Assembly: GCA_050252415.1 (NCBI GenBank)
Contig: JBFWKZ010000077.1
Span: 1 to 12,157, forward strand
DNA from: Heteroscillospira sp050252415
Lineage (GTDB): Bacteria > Bacillota > Clostridia > Oscillospirales > Oscillospiraceae
Length of the DNA stretch: 12,157 nucleotides
Direction of reading: 5' to 3'
Under the pieces are notes generated by a model. That model was not told where the DNA came from, made no database searches, and saw only the letters and a program-made list of their open reading frames with translations. Shown piece by piece: positions 7,217 to 12,157 of this stretch. The number at the start of each line of letters is the position of its first letter. The first letter of the stretch is position 1. The translations under genes were made by a program, and so were the position numbers.

Positions 7217-7287
7217 AATTGACTTCCTTTCCTATCCTCATTAATGTGCCATAACATTTTATTCACAGGACATGCCATAATTGACAG

Positions 7288-7316
7288 AATATAAAAATTT
7301 GTGCAGCCCTTGAAAA
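7288..7316 (-). promoter_or_regulatory. Candidate promoter of the asd-dapA-dapB operon
   Basis: On the minus strand TTTTCA (7316-7311, 4 of 6) and TATATT (7293-7288, 5 of 6) are 17 nt apart. Transcription would begin near 7281, giving a leader of about 65 nt. Its -35 box occupies the same bases as the -35 of the divergent promoter for the SpoIID-like gene. No other good candidate is seen between asd and that promoter. Confidence 0.45.
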
Positions 7317-7338
7317 AAAACGAAAATTCTTATATAAT
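7310..7338 (+). promoter_or_regulatory. Promoter of the SpoIID-like/queA/tgt block
   Basis: TTGAAA (7310-7315) and TATAAT (7333-7338) are separated by exactly 17 nt, matching the vegetative sigma-A consensus at 5 and 6 of 6 positions. Transcription would start near 7345, leaving a leader of about 107 nt before the ATG at 7452. The match points to vegetative expression; I found no good sigma-E-type promoter, as might be expected for a strict sporulation gene. Confidence 0.75.
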
Positions 7339-7347
7339 GGGGCATGC

Positions 7348-7369
7348 TGTCAAATAAAACGATTTGACA
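7348..7369. repeat. Inverted repeat just downstream of the spoIID-like promoter
   Basis: TGTCAAAT (7348-7355) and ATTTGACA (7362-7369) are perfect 8-bp inverted copies separated by 6 nt. The repeat begins about 3 nt after the predicted start of transcription, a usual place for a repressor operator. In RNA it could form a short hairpin. Its right half contains TTGACA, so it may also be the -35 of a second, weaker promoter, but no good -10 lies 16-18 nt downstream. The bound factor is unknown. Confidence 0.45.
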
Positions 7370-7451
7370 TACCGTTTTTTGTTAAAATAATGATATCACA
7401 GTGAATTGCTAACGTCAACAAAAACTGCGTCCTCTTGAAAGGAATAATTAA

Positions 7452-9146
7452 ATGAAATATTCGCAAATGAAGCATATTTTTCCATGCTTTTTTACCATTA
7501 TTTTAGTTATATGTATGACAATCAACGCCGACGCTTCAACTAAAATATATGTGAATACCGGAGTTGATGTTTTAAGCGGGAATCTTGCTTCCAGCTATGC
7601 CGTCGGAAGCGGCGAAACCGAACAGCTTTCAGGAGGAACTACATATATTTTAACAGGCAACGGAATGACGACTATCGACGGCGGGACAAGCAGCTCGATT
7701 GACGACATCGATGTCGGGGAAATTGGTGCCACCAGCGTTAACATCCAAAACGACGTGGTCAAAATTGGATTATACTATTATTATAGTACAGTCCGGGACA
7801 GTTCGGTAGAGACCTGCCGCGTTTCCAACTATGTCGGCAGTGGGTTCGAATTCGGCTATTACGATGCCTCGCGTGTTTTTCATAGTCTTGGCAGTACGGA
7901 TGAAACGGCACTGACCGTCATGAAGGATACCAATGTCAGTGTCTCGGCCGGGGCTGTTGGATGCTATCATATTAAACTGTCCAATGCCTATTCAAATTAT
8001 GACGATGCTCAAAAAGCGGCCTCAAAATACAGTGACGCCTTTCCGGCGTACTACAGTGGAAAATTTTATGTCCTTGTCGGCAATTATACGAGTACGGATG
8101 ATGCCGGTGACGCTATGGAGAAACTTGATCTCAGCGGCCAGGTATACAGCGCCAGCAATAAATGTATCGTCGTCACAAAGACCGGCACGACCAATATATT
8201 GTTTGAATTTGATTATGGCAGTACATATTCGCTCGCGCTTAGGCCTACAGCTGGTTCGTCAAAAGCTGTCACCACGATTGCCGCCGGCAACGCCAGCGGC
8301 TACAGGTATTATGGCGACTTTGTTTTCCTGCGCTACAACGGCAAAAATATGACGGTCGTCAACTATGTCGGCACAGAGGACTACACCAAGGGCGTCATCC
8401 CTTATGAAATGAGCGCTTCCTGGCCAAAGGAGGCGCTTAAGGCCCAGGCGATGTGCGCCCGAACCTATGCGGCTGCAAATTTCAATCAATACGGTGCCTA
8501 TGGCTTCGATATGACGAACGACACGTATTCGCAAGTCTATAGAGGGACTAACTCGGCAAATTCGATAACAGATGCGGCCGTCGATGAAACGAAGGGCCTG
8601 TATGTCACCTGCGGAGGCTCGCTGTGTACGACGTTTTTCTTTTCCAGCGATGGCGGTGCAACGGCATGCAGCGAAGATATCTGGACAAACGCACTGCCGT
8701 ATCTGCGTGGAAAGATCGACCCGTTTGAGGCCGATTTAGATGATTTCCCTTATAAAAGCTGGAGCTATTCATACACGCCGGATCAGATCACCGCAAAACT
8801 TAAATCTCGCGGGTACAGTATCGGCACGATCGATAGCATAGACGCCGAATATACCGATGTCGGCAATATGAGTAAGCTGACCTTTTGCGATACCGATGGG
8901 ACCCAAATATCGGTCACCAAAGGCAATACCTACAGCGTCCTCGGATTGCCGAGCATCCATTTTACGATTGAATATGATAAAAATAGTGGAAAATATCTTA
9001 TTGAAGGCGGAGGATGGGGGCACAATGTTGGCATGAGCCAGTGGGGAGCTTATTCCATGGCGAAAGTACACGAGCTGAGCTACGCCGAGATCATCTGCTT
9101 TTACTATACGGATGTTGACCTCTCAAAGGGAGTATACGTTTCATGA
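7452..9146 (+). CDS. SPOR and SpoIID/LytB domain protein, probable lytic transglycosylase
   Basis: The 564-residue exported protein probably cuts peptidoglycan glycan strands. A signal peptide covers 1-28 (hydrophobic core, likely cut after ADA). Residues about 171-235 fit a SPOR domain: CYHIKLSNAY, a helix, then KFYVLVGNYTSTDDAGDAME. The C-terminal SpoIID domain, about 290-555, carries the signature GVIPYEMSASWPKEALKAQA with Glu319 as the expected catalytic acid, FFSSDGGATACSEDIW, and GGGWGHNVGMSQWGA at 519-533. It is far longer than B. subtilis SpoIID (about 340 residues) because of the N-terminal half. AAAGGA lies 8 nt before the ATG. The stop codon overlaps the queA start (ATGA), so the two are probably translationally coupled. 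Whether it works in sporulation or vegetative growth is not clear; the sigma-A-type promoter favours vegetative use. An exact SpoIID orthologue is not claimed. Confidence 0.9.
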   Translation: MKYSQMKHIFPCFFTIILVICMTINADASTKIYVNTGVDVLSGNLASSYAVGSGETEQLSGGTTYILTGNGMTTIDGGTSSSIDDIDVGEIGATSVNIQNDVVKIGLYYYYSTVRDSSVETCRVSNYVGSGFEFGYYDASRVFHSLGSTDETALTVMKDTNVSVSAGAVGCYHIKLSNAYSNYDDAQKAASKYSDAFPAYYSGKFYVLVGNYTSTDDAGDAMEKLDLSGQVYSASNKCIVVTKTGTTNILFEFDYGSTYSLALRPTAGSSKAVTTIAAGNASGYRYYGDFVFLRYNGKNMTVVNYVGTEDYTKGVIPYEMSASWPKEALKAQAMCARTYAAANFNQYGAYGFDMTNDTYSQVYRGTNSANSITDAAVDETKGLYVTCGGSLCTTFFFSSDGGATACSEDIWTNALPYLRGKIDPFEADLDDFPYKSWSYSYTPDQITAKLKSRGYSIGTIDSIDAEYTDVGNMSKLTFCDTDGTQISVTKGNTYSVLGLPSIHFTIEYDKNSGKYLIEGGGWGHNVGMSQWGAYSMAKVHELSYAEIICFYYTDVDLSKGVYVS

Positions 9147-10165
9147 ACAAATCCGATTTTAACTTTTATTTGCCGGAGGAGCTGATTGCACAGACGCCAA
9201 TACCGCGGCGTGACGGTTCGCGCCTTTTACATCTCGACAAAAATACCGGCGAGGTTGAGCACAGACATTTTTATGACCTGCCTGAGTATCTGCGCCCGGG
9301 AGACTGTCTTGTCCTGAACGATTCACGGGTTTTACCCGCAAGACTGATCGGCACCCGTAAAACCGGCGGGCATATCGAAGTTGTGCTGCTGCGTGATCTG
9401 GGCGACGACTGCTGGGAGTGCCTGACCCGGCCGGGAAGAAAATCCAGGCCCGGAACAGAGCTTGTCTTCGGCAACGGAGAACTGACCGCCGAGGTTCAGG
9501 CTGTAGCCGAAGGCGGCAAGCGGATAATAAAATTTTACTATGAGGGTATTTTTCTCGAAACGCTGGAGCGTCTGGGTAAAATGCCCTTGCCGCCTTATAT
9601 CAAGGTCGAGCTTGAAGATCAGGAGCGCTATCAAACGGTCTATTCGCGTGAGCTGGGTTCGGCCGCCGCGCCGACCGCGGGATTGCATTTTACCAAAGAA
9701 CTTTTAAAAAAAATTGAGGACATGGGTGTAAATGTCTGCTACATCACGCTGCATGTCGGCCTTGGCACGTTCAGGCCTGTCAAAACCGAGAAAATAGAAG
9801 ATCATGAGATGCACTCCGAATTCTGCATCGTCCCGGAGCGCACGTCCAAAATTGTGACCGAGACGAAAAAAAACGGCGGAAGAATTATCTGCGTCGGTAC
9901 GACCTCATGCCGAACGGTTGAAAGTTTTGCAAATGACGACGGCACATTGGACGCGACCTCGGGCTGGACGGATATCTTTATATATCCCGGCTACCGCTTC
10001 AAATGCCTTGATGCGCTGATCACGAATTTCCATTTGCCTGAAAGCACGCTCATCATGCTTGTCTCTGCACTGGCCGGCAGGGAGAATATTTTGCGTGCTT
10101 ATGATATTGCCGTCCATGAGCGATACCGATTCTTTTCATTTGGCGACTCGATGCTGATTCTGTAA
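9143..10165 (+). CDS. queA: tRNA preQ1(34) S-adenosylmethionine ribosyltransferase-isomerase (QueA)
   Basis: Cytosolic enzyme transferring and rearranging the ribosyl part of S-adenosylmethionine onto preQ1 at position 34 of tRNA to give epoxyqueuosine. The 340-residue product has the usual length and all the expected blocks: NFYLPEELIAQTPIPRRDGS near the start, LNDSRVLPARL around 58-68, PTAGLHFT at 177-184, HVGLGTFRPV from 204, GTTSCRTVES at 252-261, and the C-terminal ITNFHLPESTLIMLVSALAG. The ATG overlaps the stop of the preceding gene by 4 nt, with AAAGGGAG inside that gene's end as the ribosome site. tgt follows after 40 nt, so product formation by Tgt and its modification by QueA are encoded together. 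A 7-bp inverted repeat (10144-10150 and 10168-10174) spans the stop codon; it lacks a T-run. Confidence 0.97.
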   Translation: MNKSDFNFYLPEELIAQTPIPRRDGSRLLHLDKNTGEVEHRHFYDLPEYLRPGDCLVLNDSRVLPARLIGTRKTGGHIEVVLLRDLGDDCWECLTRPGRKSRPGTELVFGNGELTAEVQAVAEGGKRIIKFYYEGIFLETLERLGKMPLPPYIKVELEDQERYQTVYSRELGSAAAPTAGLHFTKELLKKIEDMGVNVCYITLHVGLGTFRPVKTEKIEDHEMHSEFCIVPERTSKIVTETKKNGGRIICVGTTSCRTVESFANDDGTLDATSGWTDIFIYPGYRFKCLDALITNFHLPESTLIMLVSALAGRENILRAYDIAVHERYRFFSFGDSMLIL

Positions 10166-10205
10166 GCCGAGTCGTATGAAGAAAACGTCAAAAGGGGAAT
10201 GATGT

Positions 10206-11336
10206 TTGTTTACATTATTGAGACAGGAAGGACACGCCAGAAGAGGCGAGCTGATAACGCCGCATGGCGCAGTTCAGACACCGGTGTTCATGAACGTCGG
10301 GACACAGGGCGCGATTAGGGGCGGACTGAGCGCCGAAGACCTCAAGACCATCGGCTGTCAGGTCGAGCTCTCCAATACCTACCATCTTCATGTCCGTCCC
10401 GGCGATAAGCTCATAAGAGATATGGGCGGTCTGCATAAGTTTATGGCTTGGGAGGGACCGATGCTCACCGACAGCGGCGGGTTCCAGATTTTTTCGCTTG
10501 CCGTACTGCGCAAAATAACCGAGGAGGGCGTCCAATTTAATTCCCATGTTGATGGCCGTAAAATCTTTATGGGGCCTGAGGAGAGTATGCATATACAGTC
10601 AAACCTGGGCTCGGATATCGCAATGGCGTTTGATGAATGTATTAAGATACCATCACCCAGGGAGTATGTTGAGAAGTCGTGCGCCAGGACCTACCGCTGG
10701 CTCGAGCGCTGTAAGCGTGCCCTTGCGGAGGATAACGCGCGTGATGACGCCGTAAACCCGGGACAGATGCTTTTCGGGATCAATCAAGGTACCGTCTTTC
10801 CCGATCTCAGAGTTTCCCATATGAGACAGATTGCAGAGCTGGAGCTCCCGGGCTATGCCATCGGCGGACTGGCGGTGGGGGAGACGGCCGAGGAAATGTA
10901 CGATACGATCGAAATTGTCGAAGAGCACATGCCTTGGGACAAGCCACGCTATTTGATGGGCGTCGGCACGCCCGTAAACATCATTGAGTCGGTTTACCGA
11001 GGTGTTGATTTCTTTGACTGCGTCATGCCGTCCAGGAACGGAAGGCATGGCCATCTCAACACATGGAGCGGTGTTATCAATATTAATAATCAAAAGTATG
11101 AGCGCGATGATTTGCCGATTGATCCGCAGTGTGATTGTCCGGTATGCCGGCGCTATTCAAAAGCCTACCTCCGTCACCTCTTCAAGGCGAAGGAGATGCT
11201 TGCAATGCGCCTGGCTGTGATGCACAATCTTTATTTCTACAATACCCTCATGCTGCGCATTCGAGAAGCAATAGAAAACGAGACATTTGACCAATTCAGG
11301 CTGCAATACCGAGAAATTTTGAACCAAAGGATATAA
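10206..11336 (+). CDS. tgt: Queuine/preQ1 tRNA-guanine transglycosylase (Tgt)
   Basis: Exchanges guanine 34 of GUN-anticodon tRNAs for preQ1, the step before QueA. The 376-residue product shows the catalytic Asp89 in LTDSGGFQIFS, GINQGTV, GGLAVGE, the nucleophile Asp271 in FFDCVMPSRNGRHGH, and the zinc site Cys309, Cys311, Cys314 and His340 (CDCPVC and MHN). Length is normal for the bacterial family. The start is TTG at 10206: AGGGG ends 8 nt upstream, an in-frame TGA lies at 10200-10202, and the two nearby ATGs (10199, 10202) are out of frame and too close to the ribosome site. A single-base error near 10202-10208 could instead hide an ATG start. The next gene, yajC, is 63 nt downstream with its own promoter candidate. 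Confidence 0.96.
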   Translation: MFTLLRQEGHARRGELITPHGAVQTPVFMNVGTQGAIRGGLSAEDLKTIGCQVELSNTYHLHVRPGDKLIRDMGGLHKFMAWEGPMLTDSGGFQIFSLAVLRKITEEGVQFNSHVDGRKIFMGPEESMHIQSNLGSDIAMAFDECIKIPSPREYVEKSCARTYRWLERCKRALAEDNARDDAVNPGQMLFGINQGTVFPDLRVSHMRQIAELELPGYAIGGLAVGETAEEMYDTIEIVEEHMPWDKPRYLMGVGTPVNIIESVYRGVDFFDCVMPSRNGRHGHLNTWSGVININNQKYERDDLPIDPQCDCPVCRRYSKAYLRHLFKAKEMLAMRLAVMHNLYFYNTLMLRIREAIENETFDQFRLQYREILNQRI

Positions 11337-11341
11337 AATGA

Positions 11342-11370
11342 TTGCAATAGTATAAATTAACCATTATAAT
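11342..11370 (+). promoter_or_regulatory. Candidate promoter of yajC
   Basis: TTGCAA (11342-11347, 4 of 6) and a perfect TATAAT (11365-11370) are 17 nt apart, immediately after the tgt stop codon. Transcription would begin near 11377, about 10 nt before the yajC ribosome site AGGAGG (11387-11392). The surrounding 60 nt are AT-rich compared with the genes on either side. It would allow yajC and what follows to be expressed apart from queA-tgt. Confidence 0.6.
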
Positions 11371-11399
11371 AATATCGCATTTAATTAGGAGGTACACAA

Positions 11400-11792
11400 A
11401 TGAAATCCAAGATTACAAAAGTTCTCTCCCTGATAACGCTCGTTTCACTTTTCTCCGTCTGTTTTGCCGGATGTTCTACTACGACAGGCAGCGACGGAAC
11501 CAGTTCGGGCAGCAGCGCTTTCGTCATGATTGCCTATATGGCGCTCATCTTCGGTATGCTGTATTTCTTCATGGTTCGCCCAGAGAAGAAGAGAAAGAAA
11601 AAGCTCGAAGAGATGAGAGAGAGCCTCAGCGTCGGCGATCAAATCACCACAATCGGCGGTATTGTCGGCAAAGTTGTTCATATCAAGGATGATTTTGTTA
11701 TCCTTGAGACCAGCGAGGACAGGGTCCGTCTGGAGATTGCCAAATGGGCAATCGGAACAAACGGCAAAGCGATAACTCAGGATCAGAAATAA
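11400..11792 (+). CDS. yajC: Preprotein translocase subunit YajC, with lipoprotein-like N-terminus
   Basis: Small membrane protein that associates with SecDF and the SecYEG channel. The 130-residue product has the YajC core: a transmembrane segment at about 39-58, the signature FFMVRPEKKRKKK directly after it, then SVGDQITTIGGIVGKVVHI and the rest of the cytosolic domain. Unusually, the core is preceded by about 38 extra residues: a hydrophobic leader (1-24) ending FAGC, with Cys25 in a lipobox-like position, followed by a Ser/Thr/Gly-rich stretch. Phe at -3 is a weak match to the lipobox, so lipidation is possible but uncertain. Usual bacterial YajC is shorter (about 85-115). The ribosome site AGGAGG lies 7 nt before the ATG. 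The location behind queA-tgt is a conserved context for yajC. Confidence 0.94.
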   Translation: MKSKITKVLSLITLVSLFSVCFAGCSTTTGSDGTSSGSSAFVMIAYMALIFGMLYFFMVRPEKKRKKKLEEMRESLSVGDQITTIGGIVGKVVHIKDDFVILETSEDRVRLEIAKWAIGTNGKAITQDQK

Positions 11793-11811
11793 TTCAATAT
11801 AGGAATTTCGG

Positions 11812-11860
11812 CCCCTCCCGAGGAATAGGATGTACAAACATTCCTTGGGAGGGGTTTTTT
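11812..11860 (+). terminator. Terminator hairpin holding the ribosome site of the next gene
   Basis: CCCCTCCCGAGGAAT (11812-11826) and ATTCCTTGGGAGGGG (11840-11854) form a 15-bp stem with one G-U pair and a 13-nt loop, followed by six T (11855-11860). It is a textbook intrinsic terminator for yajC, starting 19 nt after its stop. The T-run touches the ATG of the next gene at 11861, and the only Shine-Dalgarno (GGAGG, 11848-11852, spacing 8 nt) is in the 3' arm. The hairpin should therefore reduce both transcription into that gene and ribosome access to it. Confidence 0.85.
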
Positions 11861-12157
11861 ATGCGTTCGGATTTTGCAAAAATCAAAAACCAGTCAATAT
11901 TAAAAAAGCTGCTCAAAGCGGCGTTCTTCGGGAACCTGGTAACGCTTCTGTTTCTGGCAGCGTGCGCAATGCTGCTCTGGAAAGGAGATATTCCCGAGAG
12001 CATCTCAAAGGATCTCATACTTGGCGCAGCCTTCGCGGGAAGCATACCCGCGGGTATTGTGGCTTCGGCTGGGGAGGGCAATGGCAGTATACCTGGGGTT
12101 CTTGGGGGATTGTCCTATCTGGTCGTGGTTGCGGTTATTGGCCTCTACCGCGAGCAA
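11861..12157 (+). CDS. TIGR04086-type (YrzE-like) membrane protein, 3' end cut off
   Basis: The first 99 residues of an integral membrane protein that runs off the window. After a basic N-terminus (about 1-20) come three hydrophobic segments: about 18-40, 52-70 and 78-96. The second contains LGAAFAGSIPAGIVAS, and glycine-rich text (GVLGGLSY) opens the third. This glycine-rich pattern and the position right after yajC recall the TIGR04086 family, represented by B. subtilis YrzE beside yrbF (yajC); function is unknown. The family assignment is from memory and from context. The ATG at 11861 is the natural start: GGAGG lies 8 nt upstream, though inside a terminator hairpin. No better in-frame start is seen. 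Confidence 0.7.
   Translation, partial: MRSDFAKIKNQSILKKLLKAAFFGNLVTLLFLAACAMLLWKGDIPESISKDLILGAAFAGSIPAGIVASAGEGNGSIPGVLGGLSYLVVVAVIGLYREQ

Noticed and set aside
7247..7280. Direct repeat TGCCATAA at 7247-7254 and 7273-7280
   Set aside because: An 8-base repeat in a 235-base AT-rich region is likely by chance; no further symmetry supports an operator.
7217..7287. Lysine riboswitch (L-box) upstream of asd
   Set aside because: Expected because asd and dapA are often L-box controlled, but the predicted leader is only about 65 nt and lacks the conserved L-box segments.
10144..10174. Inverted repeat CGACTCG/CGAGTCG across the queA stop codon as a terminator
   Set aside because: The stem is only 7 bp with a 17-nt loop and no T-run follows; tgt is 40 nt downstream and probably co-transcribed.
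1..12157. CRISPR array, insertion sequence, prophage, tRNA or rRNA genes
   Set aside because: No regularly spaced repeats, transposase, integrase or phage-like genes were seen, and no stretch was recognised as tRNA or rRNA.

Overview
The window looks like a chromosomal segment from an anaerobic Firmicute of the class Clostridia, probably near the Oscillospirales. This is inferred from strong GGAGG-type ribosome sites, AT-rich leaders, short intrinsic terminators, SLH surface domains, a SpoIID-family protein and the order queA-tgt-yajC-TIGR04086 membrane protein, which recalls the Bacillus subtilis queA-tgt-yrbF-yrzE neighbourhood. No database search was run.

Layout. Positions 1-317 are an AT-rich intergenic region with -10-like boxes on both strands and a terminator-like hairpin just before the ribosome site of asnB. 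asnB (318-2138, +) is a free-standing glutamine-dependent asparagine synthetase, closed by two terminators. Five minus-strand genes follow, read from 7216 down to 2262: asd, dapA, dapB, an HD-domain phosphohydrolase and a secreted protein with SLH, SH3 and SGNH-hydrolase domains. The first three are the core aspartate-to-diaminopimelate/lysine steps and are tightly packed (21 and 12 nt gaps). The HD gene follows behind a strong hairpin, and the SLH/SGNH gene may have its own promoter.

A 235-bp divergent control region (7217-7451) separates that block from a plus-strand block: a SPOR plus SpoIID-domain lytic transglycosylase homologue, queA (overlapping it by 4 nt), tgt, yajC (own promoter candidate) and the start of a TIGR04086-type membrane protein cut by the window end. 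queA and tgt make queuosine in tRNA, YajC is a Sec translocase accessory, and the SpoIID protein and the dap genes both concern peptidoglycan.

Most of this is ordinary core metabolism, and I found no complete undescribed system I could defend. The points most worth a second look are: (i) a terminator hairpin whose 3' arm carries the Shine-Dalgarno of the TIGR04086 gene and whose T-run is the spacer; (ii) the asnB leader hairpin with a possible competing pairing; (iii) a SPOR-SpoIID fusion; (iv) the SLH-SH3-SLH-SLH-SGNH surface enzyme with a GHS instead of GDS motif; (v) a YajC with a lipobox-like N-terminus; and (vi) divergent asd/spoIID promoters with overlapping -35 boxes.
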